From: a bacterium
Lineage (GTDB): Bacteria > BMS3Abin14
Length of the DNA stretch: 33,548 bases
Direction of reading: 5' to 3'
Assembly: GCA_020350725.1 (NCBI GenBank)
Contig: CP070719.1
Coordinates: 2,628,779 to 2,662,326 of the forward strand
How positions within the stretch are numbered: the first letter of the stretch is position 1; every line of letters starts with the position of its first letter. A model generated the notes under the pieces. It was given only the letters and a program-made list of their open reading frames with translations, ran no database searches and was not told the origin of the DNA. The translations under genes were made by a program, and so were the position numbers. This document shows, in pieces, positions 24,938-31,891 of this stretch.

Positions 24938-24944
24938 TGCTCCG

Positions 24945-25412
24945 TTATGAGCGTAAAGTGGCCTTGAGTCTCACCGGATTCAGAAGAAGATCCAGACCGT
25001 CGATCGTATCCCGCACGACGATATCAGCCAGGGCCAGGGTCTCGGCCGCAGCCCCCTCGGGGCCGACGACCGCTATGCCAAGGTCGGCCTCCTTGAGCAT
25101 CATCATGTCGTTTCGCCCGTTGCCCATGGCTGCCGTTTTGAGGGGGAGGCCGCTGATGAACTTCCCCTTTGCCTCGATCTGTTCCCTCTCCGGTATCAGC
25201 TGGAGGTTCACCGGGAGATCCCTGACCAGCTCCTTGGCCCTGCCAAAGGTGTCGGCGGTGAGGATGTGGATGTCGAGGTCGCCGGCGAGGGCCCGGATCC
25301 TCTCCTCGACCCCGTGCATGAGGACTCCTCCCAGGGCCAGAGTGCCGTTGAGGTCAAGGACGAGGTGACGGATGGGGAACGTCCCCCAACCGGGGATATC
25401 GAGACGGAGCAT
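24945..25412 (-). CDS. Small HAD-superfamily protein (soluble P-type-ATPase-like)
   Basis: A 155-residue cytosolic HAD-fold protein without a cap domain. Motif I is DLNGTLA (D20 to T24), where the usual second Asp is Asn. Motif II is LTADTFG, the lysine is in EAKGKF, and motif III is MGNGRNDMMML. This set, with the C-terminal RLKATLR, fits the conserved group named for its likeness to the phosphorylation domain of P-type ATPases. The nucleophile D20 is kept, so a phosphatase is possible, but the Asn suggests slow dephosphorylation and no substrate is known. The ATG at 25412 has an AGGGGG-like site upstream. It follows the GntR regulator by 157 bp on the same strand. Confidence 0.85.
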   Translation of the reverse strand: MLRLDIPGWGTFPIRHLVLDLNGTLALGGVLMHGVEERIRALAGDLDIHILTADTFGRAKELVRDLPVNLQLIPEREQIEAKGKFISGLPLKTAAMGNGRNDMMMLKEADLGIAVVGPEGAAAETLALADIVVRDTIDGLDLLLNPVRLKATLRS

Positions 25413-25569
25413 GAGGCCCCCCTTTCTCCGGATGATCGGACGTTCTATTATAGCAAATACTGCCGATGCGCGAGGAATGTTCCTCGAACCAAAATCTCAG
25501 GGTGTCATGGCATGGGCAAAGGGGCCAGCGGGGTCCCTTAGGATGAAAGGATCCGGCGGAAACAGGCCG

Positions 25570-26355
25570 TCAGAACACCTTGTCCCCATCATCCTCCCCT
25601 CTCCCCACTCGAAGAGAGACGAATCCGCCCCTCCCGTCCAGGCCGCGGCCCTCCAATGCCTCCAGCCCCAGGTCCTTGTAGAGACTGTCCTCGACATCTT
25701 CGAGGTGCTCGCGCATGATCCTGGCGGCAAGCTCTCTGTCCCCTGCCCTCACGGCGCTTAATATCTCCCTGTGGCCCGCAAGGGAGATCTCCGGTCTTCC
25801 CTCCGTCTGCAGGTATTTGTCCCGGCTCTCCGCAAGGGACTCCATGATCGTTTCCATGGTGCGGATGAGAATGGTGTTCTTTGTCGCGTCGGCCAGAAGG
25901 TCGTGGAAAGTCCTGTCGAGGTCCGCACCGGGCTCTCCCCTGGAGATACAGTCCTCCTGGTTTTCCAGCAACCTCTCCATCTCCGCGATATCGTCAGGTG
26001 TCGCCCTCTCTGCCGCCAGGAAGGCGAGCTGAGGCTCTATGAGTCGGCGCATCTCGAAGAGTTCTGCCTGATAGTCTTTTTCATTAAGGATAGCGGAAGC
26101 CAGGTCGGCGACGATGAGTTCACTGGGCTGTTGGGTGACGAAGGTTCCGTTTCCCTGCCTGCTCGCCAGCAATCCCTGGCTCTCCAGGGCGCGGAGGGCC
26201 TCCCGAACCGATGAACGGCTCACCCTGAAGGCCTCTGAAAGCTCCCTTTCCGTGGGAAGCTGATCTCCGGACCTGAGCCGGCCCTCCTCGATCATACCCT
26301 TGATCTTGGAGACGATCTCCTCGTAGATCCTCTTCTTCCTTACGGGCTGGAACAT
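25570..26355 (-). CDS. FadR-subfamily GntR transcriptional regulator
   Basis: A 261-residue DNA-binding protein. The winged helix-turn-helix (about 8-75) includes GDQLPTERELSEAFRVSRSSVREALRALE-type GntR sequence and GNGTFV. The C-terminal helical FCD domain (about 95-225) retains the Asp/His metal-site pattern DLDRTFHDLL, LAGHREIL and MREHLEDVE. Such regulators bind a small carboxylate or similar effector. The ATG at 26355 has GGAGGTG about eight bases upstream. Candidate targets are its own gene, the HAD gene behind it, or the divergent TlpA-TPR gene. A TATAAT hexamer lies upstream on the minus strand (26673-26678, facing left), with a TTGACA at 21-bp spacing, longer than optimal. Confidence 0.93.
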   Translation of the reverse strand: MFQPVRKKRIYEEIVSKIKGMIEEGRLRSGDQLPTERELSEAFRVSRSSVREALRALESQGLLASRQGNGTFVTQQPSELIVADLASAILNEKDYQAELFEMRRLIEPQLAFLAAERATPDDIAEMERLLENQEDCISRGEPGADLDRTFHDLLADATKNTILIRTMETIMESLAESRDKYLQTEGRPEISLAGHREILSAVRAGDRELAARIMREHLEDVEDSLYKDLGLEALEGRGLDGRGGFVSLRVGRGEDDGDKVF

Positions 26356-26906
26356 CGCGGCACACCTCCATAGACCCCTAGCGAGCAGGGGAATCGGGGA
26401 TTAAGTGCCCTGAGTGCCGTACGCATTCTGCGCTGGAAACCCCGATCAAGCGGCCGGACCGGATCGCCGTCTCGTCACCCTCCCCGACGGCAAGCGGCGG
26501 AGGACATCCCGAAGGTCCCTCAGTTCGCCCGAAGAGGGAATTTCCGACAAAGAAATGTCTGTGAGGATTATAGGCCCCGGAAGGATCTGCCGCACACGGG
26601 TAATACTCCGCCCGGCCCGGGATTGAGAATCCCCCAAACCCCCGATTCAAAAGGCAATCTCCCCTCCACCAATTCTCCTATAGATTATAAAGAACACGAA
26701 ACACCGGCTCTGTCAAGGACCGCCGGCTGAGAATAGGGTCATACCTGCACGGGGTCTTTGCCCTCCTGCGCCGGGCCACCGTCCAGTCGGACTGGTCCCT
26801 CCTGTTGCATTTCACCCGCCCGGAATGTAAGGAACGCGGGACGGTCCGGTGTCCCCGGAAGAGGTCAGGAGGGGAGCATCCCCCACGGGTCGCGGCGAAC
26901 AGACTG
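26356..26906. other. Non-coding divergent region between the GntR regulator and the TlpA-TPR gene
   Basis: No convincing gene. It holds an inverted repeat GGGATT-GAG-AATCCC at 26618-26632 and another, CCAGTC-G-GACTGG, at 26783-26795; either could be an operator. Leftward promoter parts TATAAT (26673-26678) and TTGACA (26710-26715 region) lie in the minus strand. I saw no heptamer arrays here, unlike other gaps. Confidence 0.4.
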
Positions 26907-26935
26907 TTGACGCGATATTAACCCGCATGTATGAT
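26907..26935 (+). promoter_or_regulatory. Strong sigma-70-type promoter for the TlpA-TPR transcript
   Basis: TTGACG at 26907-26912, a 17-bp spacer, and TATGAT at 26930-26935. Each hexamer has one mismatch. Transcription should start near 26942, giving an 85-base leader before the ATG at 27028. Confidence 0.75.
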
Positions 26936-26969
26936 CTGCATGAAATCGTTTCAGTTTGGTGCCCCTCGG

Positions 26970-27001
26970 CTCGGTGGAAAGCTGTATCCGCCGGGTTTTT
27001 T
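26970..27001 (+). terminator. Terminator-like hairpin in the leader (attenuator or short RNA end)
   Basis: CTCGGTGGA (26970-26978) pairs with TCCGCCGGG (26987-26995) as nine base pairs including two G-U pairs, with an eight-base loop, followed directly by six T. A smaller hairpin TGAAA-TCG-TTTCA lies at 26941-26953 near the expected 5' end. The stop signal stands between a strong promoter and the gene, so it would either attenuate the gene or end a short RNA of about 60 bases. Confidence 0.65.
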
Positions 27002-27027
27002 CCTTTAATGTCTAGAGGAACCTGTCG

Positions 27028-27990
27028 ATGGCCCGAGAAAAGAATCCCAGAAAACACCCTTTGCATGGCGGGCCGGTCAGGGTCCTCCTCCTCACCCTCA
27101 TGATCTCCGGGATCGGGGTGAAGGCAGCTCAGGCTTTTCATGCTGTCAGCGATCGGGAGGTCATGGTCGGTGACACCCTTCCCGTGCGGTCCCTTCTGAC
27201 CCTGGACAGTCAGTCAATGGAGGTTCCCGCCGGTACCGGCCTGACCGTAGTCCTCTTCTGGGCCATGTGGAGTCCCCGCTCCATGCCCGCCCTGGACCTC
27301 TGGCAGGAGTTGGGTCGTGACTACTCGGGCCATCCTCTCCATATCGTCGCCGTGAACGCCGAACGGGAGGACCTTTCACCTTCCGATCGGGAGGAGATCC
27401 TCCGTTTTGTGGAGGACAAAGAGATCGATCTTCCCGTGGTCATGGACGATGGGCTCCTGCTCTACGACGAATTCGGGCTCAAGGCGATCCCGACGGCGTT
27501 CTTCCTGAACGGCGAGGGCGTGATCCTCTACCGCTATGCCAGCTTTCCCACAAGCGCCCCGGAGGATCTGAGGGAAGAAGTCGAGATCCATCTCGGCCTC
27601 AGGGAGAGAGAAACGGAAGAGGAGAGGGACAAGCGGGGCAAGCTGGCCTACCAGCCCAAGAACAACGCCCTCCTTTACTACAACATGGGGGTTCAGCTGC
27701 ACAAGAAGGGGCTCAGGGACAAGGCCCTGGAACGATTCTTCACCGCCCTTCAGCTCGATCCCGAATATACCGATCCCATCCGGACTCTTGAGGGGATCTA
27801 CTTCGCCGACGGCCGGACACCGGGGGCCGAGGAAGAGCTCGGGTCCCTTCTTACACAGAACGGGCTCGAGATGCTTGTGGAACGGATCGGCGAGGGAGAT
27901 CCGATCGTCCTGGAGACGAGGGAAAGGACCGATCCCGGGGAAAGGATGCGCCGGCTCATGGGCGATCCTGAACCCGGTTCCGGAGAGTAA
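27028..27990 (+). CDS. Exported or membrane-anchored TlpA-like thioredoxin-fold protein with TPR tail, cysteines replaced
   Basis: A 320-residue protein. A basic N-terminus and hydrophobic stretch (about 18-36) form a signal or anchor ending near AAQAF. A thioredoxin/TlpA fold spans about 47-190 (VVLFWAMW...IPTAFFLNGEGVILYRY). A TPR-like helical segment spans about 215-265 (NALLYYNMGVQLHKKGLRDKAL). At the redox site the sequence is WSPRSMPAL, so both cysteines of WCxxC are serine (S82, S85). The cis-proline region IPTAFF is kept. It cannot therefore do dithiol exchange and may be a binding or scaffold protein. The ATG at 27028 has AGAGGA eight bases upstream. The next gene, a Sel1 lipoprotein, is also helical-repeat. 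Confidence 0.85.
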   Translation: MAREKNPRKHPLHGGPVRVLLLTLMISGIGVKAAQAFHAVSDREVMVGDTLPVRSLLTLDSQSMEVPAGTGLTVVLFWAMWSPRSMPALDLWQELGRDYSGHPLHIVAVNAEREDLSPSDREEILRFVEDKEIDLPVVMDDGLLLYDEFGLKAIPTAFFLNGEGVILYRYASFPTSAPEDLREEVEIHLGLRERETEEERDKRGKLAYQPKNNALLYYNMGVQLHKKGLRDKALERFFTALQLDPEYTDPIRTLEGIYFADGRTPGAEEELGSLLTQNGLEMLVERIGEGDPIVLETRERTDPGERMRRLMGDPEPGSGE

Positions 27991-28368
27991 TGTAAGGAGT
28001 AAAGGCCTGAGAGCGATCGCACCTCGCCTCTGCTGCTGGTAAAAGCCCCTTGCCATCAAAAGGACGATCGCCCTTTCCCGATCTTGGGTGCCATAGGGCT
28101 GATCCGACCGACCGCTTCTCGGTTTGTTCGTCTCACTCTGATGAATATCACCCTGATGAAACAGCCTGTTGGTGGCGCTTTACCCGACATTAGAAATCAG
28201 GACTTGCTTTTCAGGCAGGCCTATTGACGATCAGACGAACGCCATTGGCGGTCCCCCGAAACCAAGATCCGAACCGGGGGAAGGGAATAAATCCTCCACC
28301 GCTTCACCGGAACAATATATAATCTTTCGAGCCGTGCGTTCACCGCTTTTCATGCCTGGGAGAAACAG
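27991..28368. other. Non-coding gap before the Sel1 lipoprotein
   Basis: 378 bp without a credible gene. An inverted repeat TCCCCCG / CGGGGGA lies at 28252-28281 with a 16-base loop and no U-run. A perfect TATAAT lies at 28318-28323 without a recognisable -35 at normal spacing; it may be the promoter of the following gene with an activator. GCGATCG near 28011 faces CGATCGC near 28064. Confidence 0.4.
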
Positions 28369-29073
28369 ATGAGGACTTTTACCGTTGCAGGCCTGATCCT
28401 CGTGGTCCTCGCCAGTCTGACTGCCTGCCCCTCCGCTCAGAGAGGATCGCTGGAGGAAGGACTGGACGCCTGGTCTGAGGGCGACTACCCCGAGGCCCTT
28501 CGGCTGTTTGAACCCCTGGCGGAGAAGGGAAACGCAGAGGCTCAGTTCCACCTTGGCATGATGTACGAAGAGGGGAAAGGGAAGCCGCAGAACCACGCCG
28601 AAGCGGCCTCCTGGTATTCCCGGTCCGCCCAACAGGACCACGCCAAGGCTCAGAATCACCTCGGCATCCTCTACGTCAGGGGCATGGGTGTCGTCCAGGA
28701 CCCGGAACAGGCCAGGAAGTGGTTCCAGATGGCCGCTGACCAGGGATATGCTGAAGCCCGTTACAACCTCGGCCTCATCTATTATCTTGGCGAGGGTGTC
28801 CCCCAGGATGACGTCGAGGCGGTCAGGTGGATTCGAATGGCGGCTGAGCAGGGGCTACCCCGGGCCCAGGTGAGCATGGGGATGGCCTATCTGTCTGGAA
28901 GAGGAGTTGAACAGGAAAGCGTCCTGGCGTACATGTGGTTCGATCTGGGCGCGGCCCAGGGTGATTTCCAGGGAATGGCGGCCAGAGAGAACCTCTCCCA
29001 GATCATGACCCCCGAGCAGATCGAGGAGGCTCAGAGACTCGCCCGCCAGTGGGAAGCGGAGCACGCCCAGTGA
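28369..29073 (+). CDS. Sel1-repeat lipoprotein
   Basis: A 234-residue protein starting with a lipoprotein signal peptide; the lipobox is LTAC with Cys20 as the lipidated residue. It then has about four or five Sel1-like repeats of about 36 residues (AEAQFHLGMMYEEGKG, AKAQNHLGILYVRGMG, AEARYNLGLIYYLGEG, PRAQVSMGMAYLSGRG), followed by a helical tail. Sel1 repeats are adaptor surfaces that bind other proteins; no enzyme domain is present. The ATG at 28369 has GGGAGA about seven bases upstream. It is probably anchored in the envelope and may act with the preceding TlpA-TPR protein, though a 378-bp gap separates them. Confidence 0.92.
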   Translation: MRTFTVAGLILVVLASLTACPSAQRGSLEEGLDAWSEGDYPEALRLFEPLAEKGNAEAQFHLGMMYEEGKGKPQNHAEAASWYSRSAQQDHAKAQNHLGILYVRGMGVVQDPEQARKWFQMAADQGYAEARYNLGLIYYLGEGVPQDDVEAVRWIRMAAEQGLPRAQVSMGMAYLSGRGVEQESVLAYMWFDLGAAQGDFQGMAARENLSQIMTPEQIEEAQRLARQWEAEHAQ

Positions 29074-29110
29074 GGTGGACAGCGTCCCCCCGACCGACAG
29101 GATTCCCTGA

Positions 29111-29153
29111 ATCGGACCTCCGATGCCGGGTTTTGGGTATTGGAGGATCCTCC
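29111..29153. promoter_or_regulatory. Paired palindromes downstream of the Sel1 gene
   Basis: ATCGG-ACCT-CCGAT at 29111-29124 and the perfect palindrome GGAGGATCCTCC at 29142-29153. Both contain CCTCCGATG-like half sites about 30 bp apart. They could be an operator for the following envelope operon or part of a weak terminator region; there is no T-run directly after either stem. Confidence 0.35.
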
Positions 29154-29198
29154 GATGTGCCCCTGAGAATTTACGGGTCTACTGGAAGAGCCTTCACG

Positions 29199-29254
29199 GC
29201 CTGTCTCCAGATCACATGAAACCTGGAAAAGACAGGCATCTGTATCTCGGTTTC
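29199..29254 (+). other. Overlapping alternative hairpins in the leader of the LtaS-like gene
   Basis: Structure one pairs GCCTGTCT (29199-29206) with AGACAGGC (29230-29237) and CCAG with CTGG inside. Structure two pairs GAAACC (29218-29223) with GGTTTC (29249-29254) and encloses ACAG-GCAT-CTGT. The two share bases and exclude each other. The remaining 120 bases to the gene hold a TATGCT hexamer (29310) with a poor -35. Confidence 0.35.
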
Positions 29255-29371
29255 ACCCTCCATGAAATTATCCCGGTCGGAGGATTTCCATGTATACCGT
29301 CCGCCTGATTATGCTATTTTGTGGGCCGGCCTGTGCTCCGGGAGCCACGGTAAACAACCGACACCAGATCC

Positions 29372-31165
29372 ATGAGAAACATTAAGACAGAGTCCTTTTA
29401 CGCACGGATACCGATCTTCTTTCTCGCAGGCTTCGCCCTGCTGTCGATGGTCGTGCTCGTCATCCGTGTTTTCCTTGTCCGGACGCGTTTAAACGCCATA
29501 ACGGGGAGCGGAGACGACTATGCCCTGGCGGTGATCAGGCACGATTCGACCGTTATCGCCCTTCTTCTGTCCCTCTTTCTCCTGTCCGGCGAAATACGGA
29601 ACCGGACCCTGGCAATTCCCCTGAGAATCGCGGGACTGCTCCTTACCTGCTTCTATTTTTCCGATCTTATGGTCTTTAACCTGTTCAACCTGAGGCTGCA
29701 TTGGGGGGATGTCCTCATCTACGGCAAGGATGTAAAAGCGGTCTATTTCCAGCTGTTCTCCATGATGGGATCGGGCGGAAAAATGCTCATGCCCATCCTG
29801 CTCCTCCTTCTCGGCGCCGCCTTCCTCGCCTATCTTCTGATCCCCTTCCGGATTCCCAACAGGGTGCTTGTTGCCGGAGTGATGATATCCGCCTTATTCC
29901 TGATCATGAGCGTGACCGTCTCCGACGTCCGCGGCTCGCATGCCTGGACGGTCAGGAATATTCTCGAAACCAACTGGCCCAACGGCGCGAGCCGGGATTT
30001 CAGTCCCGAGTTCGAAGCCGGGATCCGGGCCGGACTGTGCAGGCAGGACCAGCGGACGATCAACAGTTCGTCGGCAGCAAAACGGCCCAACATCATCCTT
30101 GTCATCTTCGAATCCCTGTCCGTCTATCACACAGGGAGTTTTCTGGAACAGGACAGCGTGGTGCCTCGGTTCGATGCCATTTCCCGCAAGGGTACCGTCT
30201 TTGAGGATTTTTTCTCCAACAGTTACAACACTGACGGAGGCCTGATCGCCCTTTTAACGGGGAATCCTCCTCTTCCGGCCGCGGGTAACGGGCTCATGGG
30301 GACAATGGGAGGTTTCGAGGGTTACTTCGGTGTCGAGGACACACTCCCTGCGAACCTGAAAATGATCGGATATCACACCGTATTCGCCACATCCGGAGAC
30401 CTCTCCTTCTCAAGAAAGGGGGAGTGGTTAAGGTCCATTGGATTCGACGGGATCCTGGGCCACGATGAACCCTATTACGAGGGCACCGAGAGGTTCCAGT
30501 TCCGATCCGTGTCGGACGGGATGCTCTACGAGAATATCGTCCGCAACGTTCTACCGGATCTCGAAGAACGTCAGCCTTATTTTCTCGTTATCGAAAACGT
30601 CTCTACCCATCACCCCTTCATCGAGCCCGAGGGAAGGTCCACAAGAGAGAGAGATGTTTTCCTCTACGCCGACAGACAGCTGGGGAGGTTCCACGACGCC
30701 CTTGAAGAGAGGGGATTTCTCGAGGACGGCCTGCTTGTCGTGACCAGTGACCACAGGAGCATGACGCCCCTGAGAAGGGATGAATACGACCGATATGGGG
30801 AAGAGTCGCCGGCTCGGGTCCCTCTGACCGTCATGGGTTTGGACGTTGAAGCGGGGCGGACCATCGAGGGGTATTTTCAGCAGAGCGACCTGAAGGGATC
30901 CATCGAATATCTCACAGGCAATGCAAGAGCAACCTTCGATAAGGGGGGCAACCTTTTTTCCGAACCGCCGGCTCCCTCGAAATATGTTCTCTACTACAGT
31001 GGAAACGAGCGTGATCGGGTCGACGTGTTCACGCCAGACGGAGCCCACGCCATCAGACTAAGGGGGGATGAGACGGCCTTCGCCGGGAACCGGCCGGAGG
31101 ATGCAAAAGAGATCCTGGATTTTGTCAATTGCGTCCGGACCAGAGCCGGCGACAGGATAGATTGA
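29372..31165 (+). CDS. LtaS-like membrane sulfatase-fold phosphotransferase
   Basis: A 597-residue inner-membrane protein. About five membrane helices lie between residues 13 and 185 and are followed by a large periplasmic alkaline-phosphatase/sulfatase-fold domain (about 238-550). The lipoteichoic-acid-synthase pattern is present: metal ligand E247 in ILVIFESLS, catalytic threonine T287 in NSYNTDGG, STHHPF near 411-416, and D460-H461 in VTSDHRS. Relatives transfer phosphoglycerol or phosphoethanolamine from phospholipid to glycans or lipids. In a diderm cell the acceptor may be a periplasmic glycan or an envelope lipid; this is not readable here. The ATG lies at 29372. It is followed without a gap by a CPBP protein, so it leads a three-gene unit. 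Confidence 0.87.
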   Translation: MRNIKTESFYARIPIFFLAGFALLSMVVLVIRVFLVRTRLNAITGSGDDYALAVIRHDSTVIALLLSLFLLSGEIRNRTLAIPLRIAGLLLTCFYFSDLMVFNLFNLRLHWGDVLIYGKDVKAVYFQLFSMMGSGGKMLMPILLLLLGAAFLAYLLIPFRIPNRVLVAGVMISALFLIMSVTVSDVRGSHAWTVRNILETNWPNGASRDFSPEFEAGIRAGLCRQDQRTINSSSAAKRPNIILVIFESLSVYHTGSFLEQDSVVPRFDAISRKGTVFEDFFSNSYNTDGGLIALLTGNPPLPAAGNGLMGTMGGFEGYFGVEDTLPANLKMIGYHTVFATSGDLSFSRKGEWLRSIGFDGILGHDEPYYEGTERFQFRSVSDGMLYENIVRNVLPDLEERQPYFLVIENVSTHHPFIEPEGRSTRERDVFLYADRQLGRFHDALEERGFLEDGLLVVTSDHRSMTPLRRDEYDRYGEESPARVPLTVMGLDVEAGRTIEGYFQQSDLKGSIEYLTGNARATFDKGGNLFSEPPAPSKYVLYYSGNERDRVDVFTPDGAHAIRLRGDETAFAGNRPEDAKEILDFVNCVRTRAGDRID

Positions 31166-31879
31166 TTGGAAAAAATCCTCCGTGAAATCGGATACGAATC
31201 GGAAAGACTGGACACGTATGTCGTCCTCCTGTCTGCGCCCCTGCTGTTGACTCTCTACCGGACCCGGGGCTCGATCGAGAGCTTCAGCGGCTGGTTCCCC
31301 GGACTCGTCAACCATCCTCTCTCCGGACTGCTGGCAGTAATCTTTCAATGGTGTGCATTCTTTCTTCTCGTTGGCCTCATTCCGGCTCTTTACGCCCGGT
31401 TGCGGAGGGGCGTCCCCCTTTCGGGTCTCGGGTCCGGAGCCGGAGATCTCAGGTTCGGGTTGCCCTTGGTGGTTTTCGCCCTGCCTTTCATCATCATACC
31501 CATCGCATATCTTTCATCCCGCATGCCTGAGATCAGGGCCGAGTACCCAATGGCGAGAATTCTTTTCCATCGCTCTGACCTTGTCCTCTGGTACGAACTG
31601 GCCTACGTCCTCATCTATTACACAGCCTGGGAATTCTTCTTTCGCGGATTCCTCCTTTTCAGTCTCGAGAAGGTTTTCGGCGGGTTCAACGCGGTCCTCG
31701 TCCAGACAATTTCCTCCTCCCTGGTCCATATAGGAAAGCCTGAAAGCGAGATTTTGGGTTCCATTGTCGCCGGTGTGGTGTTCGGATCTCTTGCCTTGAG
31801 AACCCGGTCCTTCTGGTACGGATGGCTGCTGCACGCGGCCATCGGGGTGTCGGTGGACCTTTTCGTCCTCTTCCTGTGA
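31166..31879 (+). CDS. CPBP-family (Abi/Rce1-like) membrane protein
   Basis: A 237-residue membrane protein with about six or seven hydrophobic segments. The CPBP motifs are WEFFFRG (W155, E156, R160) in place of EExxxRG, SSLVH (H188) followed by IGKPESE, and H223 in WLLHAAIG. The first glutamate of motif 1 is Trp and the Asn of HxxxN is Gly. The family contains prenyl-protein endopeptidases and many bacterial members of unknown role. The start is TTG at 31166, directly after the stop of the sulfatase gene, with AGGAT about ten bases upstream. Tight coupling suggests a shared membrane function with the LtaS-like enzyme. Confidence 0.83.
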   Translation: MEKILREIGYESERLDTYVVLLSAPLLLTLYRTRGSIESFSGWFPGLVNHPLSGLLAVIFQWCAFFLLVGLIPALYARLRRGVPLSGLGSGAGDLRFGLPLVVFALPFIIIPIAYLSSRMPEIRAEYPMARILFHRSDLVLWYELAYVLIYYTAWEFFFRGFLLFSLEKVFGGFNAVLVQTISSSLVHIGKPESEILGSIVAGVVFGSLALRTRSFWYGWLLHAAIGVSVDLFVLFL

Positions 31880-31891
31880 ACAGAGGGATAA

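Noticed and set aside
26378-26650. A 90-codon open frame on the minus strand upstream of the GntR gene.
   Set aside because: No ribosome binding site, no recognisable domain, and composition typical of a chance frame in GC-rich DNA.
26720-26775. CTGAGA followed by ACCTG looked like part of a TPP riboswitch.
   Set aside because: The 5' strand needed for the P2 helix is missing, the downstream core does not match, and the gene behind it has no link to thiamine.
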